Below, piece after piece: positions 1 to 5,926 of a DNA stretch of 6,040 bases. The notes beneath the pieces were generated by a model. That model saw only the letters and a program-made list of their open reading frames with translations, ran no database searches and was not told the origin of the DNA. A program made the position numbers and the translations under genes. Within the stretch, counting starts at the first letter, position 1. Each line of letters begins with the position of its first letter. Origin of the DNA: Acetobacteraceae bacterium (GTDB taxonomy: Bacteria > Pseudomonadota > Alphaproteobacteria > Acetobacterales > Acetobacteraceae); NCBI GenBank assembly GCA_019689515.1, contig JADGHI010000253.1:1-6040 (forward strand), written 5' to 3'.

Positions 1-29
1 CGACCACGATCCCAACGGCCGGGCACGAC

Positions 30-1100
30 GTGGAGGCGCTGCGGCGCGAGACCGAGGCGGCGCGCGCCGCCGCGGCCGACCTGCGCGCCTGGGACGCGGT
101 GCGGGTCGGCACGCTGGGGCGCAACGGGCGGCTGACCGCGCTGCTCAAGGGTCTCGGCCAAGTGCCGGCAGAGCAGCGCAAGGAGCGCGGCGCCGCGCTG
201 AACCGCCTGAAGGCCGAGCTGGAGGCGGCGATCGAGGCACGCCGCGCGGCGCTGGAGGAGGCGGAGCTGGAGGCGCGCCTCAAGGCCGAGCGGCTCGACG
301 TAACCCTGCCGCCGCGCCCGGGCGCACCCGGCACGGCGCCGAACGGCGGCATCCACCCGATCAGCCGCACCGTCGAGGAGCTGACGGCGATCTTCGGCGC
401 GATGGGCTTCTCGGTCGCCGAGGGGCCGGACATCGAGAGCGACTGGCACAATTTCAGCGCCCTCAACATCCCGGAGCACCATCCGGCGCGGCAGGACCAC
501 GACACCTTCTACCTCCCCGCCGGCCCCGATGGCCGACGCCCGGTGCTGCGCACCCACACCTCGCCGGTGCAGATCCGCACCATGCTGACGCAGGAGCCGC
601 CGATCCGCGTGATCGTGCCGGGACGGACCTACCGCGCCGACCACGACGCGACCCACTCGCCGATGTTCCACCAGGTGGAGGGGCTGGTGATCGACCGCGC
701 GATCACGCTGGGCCACCTCAAGGGCTGCCTCATTGACTTCCTGCGCGCCTTCTTCGGCATCGCCGACCTGCCGGTGCGCTTCCGCGCGAGCTACTTCCCC
801 TTCACCGAGCCCTCGATGGAGGTGGACATCGGCTGGAACCGGAAGACCGGCGAGCTCGGCAAGGGCGAGGACTGGCTGGAGATCCTGGGCAGCGGCATGG
901 TGCACCCGAAGGTGCTGGCGAATTGCGGCCTCGACCCGCGCGAGTGGCAGGGATTCGCCTTCGGCATGGGAATCGAGCGCATCGCCATGCTCAAGCACGG
1001 CATGACGGATCTGCGTCCGTTCTACGAGAGCGATGTCCGCTGGCTGCGGCACTACGCCGCCGATCCGCTGGCGCCGCCCTCGCTGGCGGAGGGGGTGTGA
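30..1100 (+). CDS. pheS: Phenylalanyl-tRNA synthetase alpha subunit (PheS)
   Basis: PheS is the catalytic subunit of the cytoplasmic alpha2beta2 phenylalanyl-tRNA synthetase; it activates phenylalanine with ATP and charges tRNA-Phe. Counting from GTG at 30 (356 residues), an Ala/Glu/Arg-rich N-terminal coiled coil covers about 1-90. The class II catalytic domain follows: TSPVQIRT at 177-184, motif 2 (GRTYR at 198-202, FHQVEG at 213-218) and motif 3 (GFAFGMGIERIAML at 308-321). Ala310 sits at the position that governs amino-acid pocket size in this family. The stop lies 4 bases before pheT, so the two form an operon. The start is uncertain: the frame stays open to the left edge (codons from base 3) and no Shine-Dalgarno precedes the GTG, so translation may begin outside the window. 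Compared from memory with E. coli PheS, the GTG start is only about three residues short. Function is certain; only the N-terminus is open. Confidence 0.97.
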   Translation: MEALRRETEAARAAAADLRAWDAVRVGTLGRNGRLTALLKGLGQVPAEQRKERGAALNRLKAELEAAIEARRAALEEAELEARLKAERLDVTLPPRPGAPGTAPNGGIHPISRTVEELTAIFGAMGFSVAEGPDIESDWHNFSALNIPEHHPARQDHDTFYLPAGPDGRRPVLRTHTSPVQIRTMLTQEPPIRVIVPGRTYRADHDATHSPMFHQVEGLVIDRAITLGHLKGCLIDFLRAFFGIADLPVRFRASYFPFTEPSMEVDIGWNRKTGELGKGEDWLEILGSGMVHPKVLANCGLDPREWQGFAFGMGIERIAMLKHGMTDLRPFYESDVRWLRHYAADPLAPPSLAEGV

Positions 1101-1107
1101 GGCGATG
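1088..1107 (+). promoter_or_regulatory. Ribosome binding site and start of pheT inside the end of pheS
   Basis: A purine-rich GGAGGGGG at 1088-1095 lies in the last codons of pheS, 9 bases before the ATG at 1105. The pheS TGA is at 1098-1100, so ribosomes ending pheS stop on top of the pheT initiation region. This favours ATG 1105 over the in-frame upstream ATG at 1033, which would add 24 residues unlike any PheT N-terminus. From 1105 the protein begins MKFTLSWL, the usual PheT opening. Confidence 0.8.
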
Positions 1108-3573
1108 AAGTTCACCCTTTCCTGGCTGCGCCGGCACCTCGACACCGACGCACCGCTCGATCGGATCACCACCACCCTCTCCGCCATCGGCCTGGAGGTC
1201 GAGGGCGTGGAGGACCGCGGTGCCGCGCTCGCGCCCTTCCGGATCGCCCGCGTGGTGGAGGCGGTGCAGCACCCGAACGCGGACCGGCTGCGCGTCTGTA
1301 AGGTTGATGCGGGCGATGGACGGGTCATCGAGGTCGTCTGCGGCGCCCCCAACGCGCGCACCGGCATGAAGGGCGTGTTCGCGCCGGCGGGGTCGTTCAT
1401 CCCGGGCACCGGGATCACGCTGAAGGTCGGCGAGATCCGCGGCGTGAAGAGCAACGGCATGCTGCTCTCCGCGCGCGAGATGGGGCTTGGGGACGACCAC
1501 ACCGGCATCGTGGACCTGCCGGAGGACGCGCCGGTCGGCGAGAGCTACGCGCGCTGGGCAGGCCTCGACGACCCGGTGATCGAGATCAGCGTCACGCCGA
1601 ACCGCGGCGATGCGCTCGGCGTGCGCGGCATCGCGCGCGACCTGGCGGCGGCCGGGCTCGGCACGCTGAAGCCGTGGAACCCGGAGCCGGTGCCGGCCAG
1701 CTTCGCCAGCCCGCTGCGCTGGGAGATCGCCGATCCGCGCGCCTGCACCTGGGTGCTCGGCCGCGCGCTGCGGGGGCTGCGCAACGGGCCGAGCCCGAAG
1801 TGGCTGCAGGACAAGCTGACCGCGATCGGCCTGCGCCCGATCAACGCGCTGGTGGACGTGACCAACTGGTTCACCTACGACCTCGGCCGCCCGCTGCACG
1901 TCTTCGACGTGAAGAAGACGAAGGGCGGCGTGCTCACCATGCGCATGGCGCGCGACGGCGAGCGGCTCCTCGCGCTGAACGGCAAGGAATACGTGCTGAC
2001 GCCGGAGGACGGCGTGATCGCCGACGAAGCCGGGGCGGAGGCGCTCGGCGGCATCATTGGCGGCGAGCACACCGGCTGCGACGCGACCACGACCGAAGCC
2101 TTCATCGAGTGCGCGCTGTTCGACCCCGTGCGCATCGCCCTCTCCGGCCGCCGCCACGACATCCGCACCGATGCGCGCCAGCGCTTCGAGCGCGGCATCG
2201 ACCCGGCGCTGATGCCGCCGGCGCTTGAGGCGGCGACGCGGATGATGCTGGAACTCTGCGGCGGCGAGGCGAGCGAGGTGGTGAGTGCCGGCGCCGAGCC
2301 GAACTGGCTCCGCAGCGCCACGCTGCGCTTCCGCCGCCTCGCGGAATTCGGTGGCGCCGAGGTGCCGCCGGACGAAGCGGTGGGCGTGCTGGAACGCCTC
2401 GGCTTCTCCGTGGAGCGGCGCGACGCGGAGTCCGTGACCGTCGCCGTGCCCTCCTGGCGCAACGACGTCGCCGCGGCGGGCGCGCTCGACATGGCGCCCG
2501 GCCTGCCGGAGGAGCGCGCGCGCGCCGCCGCCGAAGGTTGCGCCGAGATCGAGCCGGAATGCGACCTGATCGAGGAGGTGCTGCGCATCCGCGGCCTCGA
2601 CCAGGTGCCGCCGGTGTCGCTGCCGGTCGCCTCGCCGGTGCCGCGGCCGGCGCTGACGCCGAAGCAGGCGCGCGCAGCGCTGGCGCGGCGGGTGCTCGCC
2701 GCGCGCGGGATGCTGGACTGCGTGAGCTTCGGATTCCTCGACGCCGACATCGCAGCACTGTTCGGCGAGACGCCGGAGGCGCTGCGGCTCGACAACCCAA
2801 TCGCTTCCGACCTCGACCAGATGCGCCCGACGCCGGTGGCGAGCCTGCTGCTCGCGGCCGCGCGCAACGCGGCGCGCGGCTTCGGCGACGTGGCGCTGGC
2901 CGAGGTGGGCGGCGGCTACCGCGACCGGACGCCGGAGGGCCAGATCCAGATCGCCGCGGGCGTGCGCACCGGCGCGACGCCGCGCCACTGGGCGGAGCCC
3001 TCCCGCCCGATGGACGCGATGGACGCCAAGGGCGACGCCTTCGCGCTGCTCGCCGCGCTCGGCGTGCCGATGCCGGCGCTCTCCGTCACCGCCGACGCGC
3101 CGGGCTTCTATCATCCGGGCCGTTCCGGCGTGGTGCGGCAGGGCAAGCAGGTGCTGGCGACATTCGGCGAGATCCACCCGAAGGTCCTCGCCGCGCTCGA
3201 CCTGCCCGGCCCGGCGGTGGCGTTCGAGGTGTTCCTCGACGCCATTCCCGAGCCGAAGCGCCGCCGTCGCGGCCCGCCGGACCTGCCACCCTTCCAGCCG
3301 GTGCGGCGCGACTTCGCCTTCCTGGTGGACGAGGCCGTGCCCGCCGAGGCGGTGCTGAAGGCGGCACGCGGCGCGGACCGGACGCTGATCACCGACGTCG
3401 CGCTATTCGACCGCTACGCCGGCGAGCGGGTGCCGCAGGGCAAGGTCAGCCTCGCCATCCAGGTCACGCTGCAGCCGCGCGAGGCGACGCTGACCGACAC
3501 GCAGATCGAGGCCGTGGCGGACAGGGTGGTGAGCGCCGTGGCCAAGGCGACGGGGGCGGTGCTGCGGGCATAG
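1105..3573 (+). CDS. pheT: Phenylalanyl-tRNA synthetase beta subunit (PheT), with an internal insertion
   Basis: PheT (822 residues) is the partner of PheS; it binds tRNA-Phe and hydrolyses mischarged Tyr-tRNA-Phe. Domains in order: an EMAP/OB-type tRNA-binding domain at about 45-150; the B3/B4 editing domain at about 205-380, with the PLHVFD (263-268) and RFERGIDP (360-367) segments that hold the family's conserved editing-site His and Glu; B5 from about 406; a catalytically inactive synthetase-like core at about 505-700; a basic linker with KRRRR at 718-722; and a C-terminal ferredoxin-like anticodon-binding domain at 730-822. In most PheT proteins the SWRxD motif (here 450-454) is followed within about six residues by DLxEEV (here 487-492). 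Here 32 residues intervene, Ala/Glu-rich and in frame, with codon use like the rest of the gene. Both editing residues are intact and the C-terminus is complete, so the enzyme should be functional. Confidence 0.97.
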   Translation: MKFTLSWLRRHLDTDAPLDRITTTLSAIGLEVEGVEDRGAALAPFRIARVVEAVQHPNADRLRVCKVDAGDGRVIEVVCGAPNARTGMKGVFAPAGSFIPGTGITLKVGEIRGVKSNGMLLSAREMGLGDDHTGIVDLPEDAPVGESYARWAGLDDPVIEISVTPNRGDALGVRGIARDLAAAGLGTLKPWNPEPVPASFASPLRWEIADPRACTWVLGRALRGLRNGPSPKWLQDKLTAIGLRPINALVDVTNWFTYDLGRPLHVFDVKKTKGGVLTMRMARDGERLLALNGKEYVLTPEDGVIADEAGAEALGGIIGGEHTGCDATTTEAFIECALFDPVRIALSGRRHDIRTDARQRFERGIDPALMPPALEAATRMMLELCGGEASEVVSAGAEPNWLRSATLRFRRLAEFGGAEVPPDEAVGVLERLGFSVERRDAESVTVAVPSWRNDVAAAGALDMAPGLPEERARAAAEGCAEIEPECDLIEEVLRIRGLDQVPPVSLPVASPVPRPALTPKQARAALARRVLAARGMLDCVSFGFLDADIAALFGETPEALRLDNPIASDLDQMRPTPVASLLLAAARNAARGFGDVALAEVGGGYRDRTPEGQIQIAAGVRTGATPRHWAEPSRPMDAMDAKGDAFALLAALGVPMPALSVTADAPGFYHPGRSGVVRQGKQVLATFGEIHPKVLAALDLPGPAVAFEVFLDAIPEPKRRRRGPPDLPPFQPVRRDFAFLVDEAVPAEAVLKAARGADRTLITDVALFDRYAGERVPQGKVSLAIQVTLQPREATLTDTQIEAVADRVVSAVAKATGAVLRA

Positions 3574-3596
3574 CGGCCCGAGAGACGCATCGTGGC

Positions 3597-3642
3597 GGCC
3601 CGGGCCATCCACGGATGACCCGGGTTCCGAGGGGTCATCCAC
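3597..3642. repeat. Palindromic cluster in the convergent gap (possible REP-like element or bidirectional terminator)
   Basis: The core is a perfect 9-bp inverted repeat, GGATGACCC at 3613-3621 and GGGTCATCC at 3632-3640, with a 10-base loop. Just upstream, GGGCCATCC (3602-3610) is a near-copy of the right arm (one mismatch), so the central arm has two potential partners. A self-complementary GGCCCGGGCC lies at 3597-3606, and CATCCAC occurs twice, 30 bases apart (3606-3612 and 3636-3642). It starts 24 bases after the pheT stop, where a terminator is expected. There is no T-tract on either strand, so a classical intrinsic terminator is not supported. The style recalls dispersed intergenic palindromes of alphaproteobacteria, but copy number cannot be judged from one window. 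Confidence 0.6.
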
Positions 3643-3645
3643 TCA

Positions 3646-3672
3646 CCTGGCGCGGGTCGCGGTGGCGCCAGG
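3646..3672 (-). terminator. GC-rich hairpin directly after the transglycosylase stop codon
   Basis: CCTGGCGC at 3646-3653 and GCGCCAGG at 3665-3672 form a perfect 8-bp stem with an 11-base loop. On the minus strand it begins 2 bases after the TGA of the transglycosylase gene (3675-3677), a typical place for a transcript-end hairpin. No U-run follows in either direction, so it may protect RNA 3' ends or act in Rho-assisted ending rather than as an intrinsic terminator. Confidence 0.4.
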
Positions 3673-3674
3673 CG

Positions 3675-4127
3675 TCACTGGCCGCCGCTGCGCTGATTCT
3701 CCCCGCCGCGGCCCGCGGTGCCGTACCCGAACAGGCGGATGGCCGAATTGACCACCCGCTCCTGGTAGGCCTCGTTCCGCCCGGGCGTGCGCGAGTGGTA
3801 GTTGCCGATCGCCCGCATCAGGTTGCCGCGCTCGGCGTTGAGGTTCATGCGCAGGATCGCGCCCGCGACCTGAATCGAGAAGCAGCCGTCGTAGATCAGG
3901 CGCTCGCGGAGCTCCTCCGGCGGCAGGCCCGAGGCGCGCGCCAGGCGCGGCAGCCAGACCGTGTTCACCTGCATCAGCCCGAGGTCCTCGGAGCCGTTCG
4001 GGTTCCTGCGCACCGCGCCGACCCAGCCGCCCTCGGTCGCCTGGATCGCCGGCAGCAGCCGCGGCGGCAGGTCGAACATCTGCGCCGTCATCGCCATGCA
4101 GGCAGCGAACAGGGCCGATGCACTCAT
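3675..4127 (-). CDS. Small lytic transglycosylase, SLT/lysozyme-like domain (IagB/VirB1 type)
   Basis: Soluble lytic transglycosylases cut the MurNAc-GlcNAc bond of peptidoglycan; small single-domain members of the IagB/VirB1 type usually open the wall locally for secretion systems, pili or flagella. The 150-residue protein shows the family pattern: helix LPPRLLPAIQATEGG with presumed catalytic Glu32, then NPNGSEDLGLMQVNT (42-56), IYDGCFSIQVAGAIL (78-92) and NYHSRT (109-114). Cys10 and Cys82 match the conserved pair of IagB-like proteins, which suggests a disulfide and a periplasmic site. The ATG at 4127 is preferred over a TTG at 4163 (162 residues), whose possible AAGGGG ribosome site is only 3 bases away. 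Neither start gives a good signal peptide or a strong ribosome site, so the N-terminus and export route are unresolved. No secretion-system genes are visible nearby. It lies downstream of the Ivy-like gene on the same strand and converges on pheT. Confidence 0.85.
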   Translation of the reverse strand: MSASALFAACMAMTAQMFDLPPRLLPAIQATEGGWVGAVRRNPNGSEDLGLMQVNTVWLPRLARASGLPPEELRERLIYDGCFSIQVAGAILRMNLNAERGNLMRAIGNYHSRTPGRNEAYQERVVNSAIRLFGYGTAGRGGENQRSGGQ

Positions 4128-4403
4128 GCCGGCCGGACCGGACGTCGCCGGAGCGGGGTGCAAGCGCCCCTTGCCGGCCCGATTACGCCGGCACGTGGGA
4201 ACGGAGGGAACGAAGTGGATCGGCCCATCGCATCGAAATCCGTCGTGTTCGGGGGGCTTGGGCGGTAGGCCGCGCGGCCACCCGGCTTCATATCGAAGCT
4301 ACACCGAATTCCTGGCTGCACGTAGGGGGGTGCAGGCCGCGGACGACTGGCGCCGCCGCGCCCGCGACAACGCCATCCGTCCGCGCGCCCGGCGCCGGAC
4401 TGC
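4128..4403. other. Intergenic gap upstream of the transglycosylase gene
   Basis: This 276-base gap separates the Ivy-like gene stop from the transglycosylase start, both on the minus strand. I see no tRNA, no convincing protein gene and no clear sigma-70 promoter. The only AT-richer patch, about 4285-4312, contains a small dyad GCTTC-atatc-GAAGC (4285-4299) and is the likeliest promoter location, on weak evidence. CGCGGACG at 4338-4345 and CGTCCGCG at 4378-4385 could pair across 32 bases downstream of the Ivy-like gene, but such matches are common at this GC content. A tighter dyad at 4172-4193 is listed separately. Confidence 0.4.
4172..4193. repeat. Perfect 7-bp inverted repeat in the transglycosylase leader
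   Basis: TGCCGGC at 4172-4178 and GCCGGCA at 4187-4193 are exact inverse complements with an 8-base spacer. The dyad lies 45 bases upstream of the ATG at 4127. It could be an operator-like site for a dimeric regulator or a 5' leader hairpin. The symmetry is directly visible; function is a guess, and chance is possible in such GC-rich DNA. Confidence 0.35.
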
Positions 4404-4922
4404 CTACTGGCCGAACCGGATCAGCCCCGCCGCCTCGACATTGAATTCCCGCACCGGCCCGGCCAGCGCCGCCGGCCAGCTCCGGCTGGCGCGCGGCGGC
4501 ACGGTCAGCACCGGGCGTCCGCCATCGACCAGCACCGTGAAGAGCCGCTCGCCCGCCGGCTCCCAGGCAAGGAACACGCCCTGCTCGCCGCAGCCGGACG
4601 GGGCAGGCGCGCAGCCCCAGCCGTAGATGTAGCGCTCACCCTCGGCCCGGCGCAGCGGTGGGCCGGGCAGGCGCAGAGCGGCCGCCATGGCCCGCTGCCT
4701 CCCGCCCGCGAGCACGCGCAGGCGCTGCGGCAGGCCGGGCACATCGAGCAGTGCCGCGACCGGCTGGCCGAGCAGTGCGGCGGCCGCCGTCTCCGCGTCC
4801 GGCACCGCCTCATCCGCCGCCGTGCCTGGCCCCGCGGCGCCGGGCACCGGCGCGAGCAGCGCGACGCTAAGCAGCAGGCCGAGGCACAGCCCCCGCGTCC
4901 AATCGCGCCGGCGGCCCCTCAC
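4404..4922 (-). CDS. Exported small protein with an Ivy-like (lysozyme inhibitor) two-cysteine motif
   Basis: This 172-residue protein has an N-terminal signal: basic MRGRRRDWTR, hydrophobic LCLGLLLSVALLAPV (12-26), then small residues around 28-31 suited to signal peptidase I. Export to the periplasm is therefore well supported. The C-terminal half has RYIYGWGC (97-104), a second Cys at 111, then CGEQGVFLAW (111-120) and a strand-rich tail. The order aromatic, Cys, short Pro-containing loop, Cys-Gly, Gln, hydrophobic strand, Trp resembles the CKPHDC region of Ivy (inhibitor of vertebrate lysozyme). The loop here is APAPSG, six residues instead of four, and the signature His is missing, so any relationship is distant. 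The GTG start at 4920-4922 overlaps the stop of the upstream binding-protein gene (GTGA), with GGGGA 10 bases before it. Ivy homologues block lysozymes and some lytic transglycosylases; a transglycosylase gene lies next downstream. The gene is convincing; the Ivy assignment is tentative. Confidence 0.75.
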   Translation of the reverse strand: MRGRRRDWTRGLCLGLLLSVALLAPVPGAAGPGTAADEAVPDAETAAAALLGQPVAALLDVPGLPQRLRVLAGGRQRAMAAALRLPGPPLRRAEGERYIYGWGCAPAPSGCGEQGVFLAWEPAGERLFTVLVDGGRPVLTVPPRASRSWPAALAGPVREFNVEAAGLIRFGQ

Positions 4923-5914
4923 TGCGCGGTGATCCCCGCGCCGGCCACGATCCGGGCCACGGTTTCGCGTTCGCGCGCGAGGAAGGCGGCGAACTCCGAC
5001 GGCCCCTCGCCGATCGGCACGGCACCGGTCGCCGCGATGCGCTCGCGCAGCTGCGGCTGGTCCAGCGCATGCGAAACCGCCTCGTGCAGTTGCGCGATGC
5101 GCTCCGGCCGCGTCCCCGCGGCAACGAACAGGCCGTTCCAGTCCTGAAACACGAAGCCCGGCAGGCCAGCCTCGCCCGCCGTCGGCACCCCGGGCAGCGA
5201 GGCGACGCGCTGCGGCGAGGTCACGGCGAGGGCCCGCACCCGCCCCTCGCGTGCCAGGGTCACGGCCGGCCCCACGGTGACGAGGGCGAAGGCAAGGCTG
5301 CCCCCCATCACGTCCGCCAGGGCCGGCGCCGCACCGCGATAGGGCGCGTGCACGGCCCGACCGCCGACGCGCTGCAGCAGGAGCTCCGCCGCGAGATGCG
5401 GGCCCGTCGCGTTGCCGGAGGAGCCGTAGGTCAGCGACGACGCGCCGCCAGCATCACGCAGCCGCGCGATCAGGTCGCCGAGCGAGCGGATCGGCAGGCG
5501 CGGGTCGGCCACGATGACGATCGGTTGCGCCGCCACCAGCGCCACCGGGACGAAGGCCGTGGCGTAGTCGAAGGAAAGTCCGCGCAGCAGCAGCGGATTG
5601 ACGATGTGGCCCATGGCGTCGAGCAGCATGGTCTGCCCGTCCGGTCCGGCCTGCGCCACCACCTGCGCACCGACAGCCCCGCCGGCGCCGGGGCGGTTCT
5701 CGACGATCACCTGCTCGGCGAGGAACTCGCCCATGGGCCTGGCGAGCAAGCGCGCGATGGTGTCGATCCCGCCACCCGGCGGATAGGGCGCGACCAGGCG
5801 AAGCTGGAGAGGCGCCCCCCGCGTCTGTGCCCGTGCCACGCCGCCCGACAGTGAGCAGACGGCCGCAGCCGCGGTGGCCATGAGCGACCGGCGGGAGACC
5901 GGACCACCCGCCAT
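4919..5914 (-). CDS. Bug/TctC-family periplasmic solute-binding protein with Tat signal
   Basis: Bug (TctC-like) proteins bind small carboxylates and similar molecules in the periplasm, feeding tripartite tricarboxylate transporters or acting as sensors. The 331-residue length is typical. The N-terminus has a twin-arginine motif, VSRRSLM (Arg8-Arg9), an Ala-rich hydrophobic stretch and a probable cleavage after ARA at 27-29. Family segments follow in order: VAPYPPGGGID, VENRPGAGGAVG, AGPDGQTML, GSSGNATGPHLAAE, HAPYRGAAPALADVMGG, LPGVPTAGEAGLPGF and a C-terminal GAVPIGEGPSEFAAFL. ATG at 5914 is chosen over GTG at 5917 because it overlaps the upstream stop (TGATG) and sits 7 bases after GGAGG. 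Cys20 is not a lipobox Cys, since Val precedes it. Its C-terminus matches the partial neighbour upstream at 16 of 41 positions without gaps. No TctA or TctB gene is seen, so it may be an orphan; the ligand cannot be named. Confidence 0.95.
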   Translation of the reverse strand: MAGGPVSRRSLMATAAAAVCSLSGGVARAQTRGAPLQLRLVAPYPPGGGIDTIARLLARPMGEFLAEQVIVENRPGAGGAVGAQVVAQAGPDGQTMLLDAMGHIVNPLLLRGLSFDYATAFVPVALVAAQPIVIVADPRLPIRSLGDLIARLRDAGGASSLTYGSSGNATGPHLAAELLLQRVGGRAVHAPYRGAAPALADVMGGSLAFALVTVGPAVTLAREGRVRALAVTSPQRVASLPGVPTAGEAGLPGFVFQDWNGLFVAAGTRPERIAQLHEAVSHALDQPQLRERIAATGAVPIGEGPSEFAAFLARERETVARIVAGAGITAQ

Positions 5915-5926
5915 CACCCTGCCTCC
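5912..5926 (-). promoter_or_regulatory. Ribosome binding site and TGATG coupling of tandem Bug genes
   Basis: On the minus strand a consensus GGAGG (5926-5922) lies within the last codons of the upstream Bug gene, 7 bases before ATG (5914-5912). The upstream stop TGA (5916-5914) shares one base with this ATG. This geometry fixes the downstream start and indicates translational coupling. Confidence 0.85.

Noticed and set aside
991..3177. A 728-codon open frame on the minus strand antisense to pheT
   Set aside because: It is rich in Arg, Ala, His and Gly with no recognisable domain, lies wholly opposite pheS/pheT, and is the expected stop-free shadow of GC-rich codon usage.
2538..4268. A 576-codon plus-strand open frame running from pheT across the convergent gap and the transglycosylase gene
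   Set aside because: It is out of frame with pheT, has the Arg/Ala/Gly-rich composition of a shadow frame, and runs antisense to a well-supported transglycosylase gene.
4284..4312. A promoter for the transglycosylase in the AT-richer patch (TATGAA on the minus strand)
   Set aside because: The -10-like hexamer has no matching -35 element at proper spacing, so only its location is suggestive.
4124..4321. A 65-codon minus-strand frame (GTG start) whose TGA overlaps the transglycosylase ATG as ATGA
   Set aside because: The overlap looks like coupling, but there is no ribosome site, the composition is Pro/Arg-rich, and it has no signal peptide or known motif. Conservation in relatives would revive it.
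4338..4385. An 8-bp inverted repeat (CGCGGACG / CGTCCGCG) with a 32-base loop downstream of the Ivy-like gene
   Set aside because: The loop is long, there is no T-tract, and matches of this length are expected by chance at this GC content.
4164..4403. A tRNA or small structured RNA gene in the gap
   Set aside because: No T-loop-like TTCGA segment with matching acceptor arms and no extended cloverleaf pairing could be found.
5855..5857. Cys20 of the complete Bug protein as a lipoprotein attachment site
   Set aside because: The residue before Cys is Val, not Gly/Ala/Ser as a lipobox needs, and a twin-arginine motif with an ARA cleavage site explains the N-terminus better.
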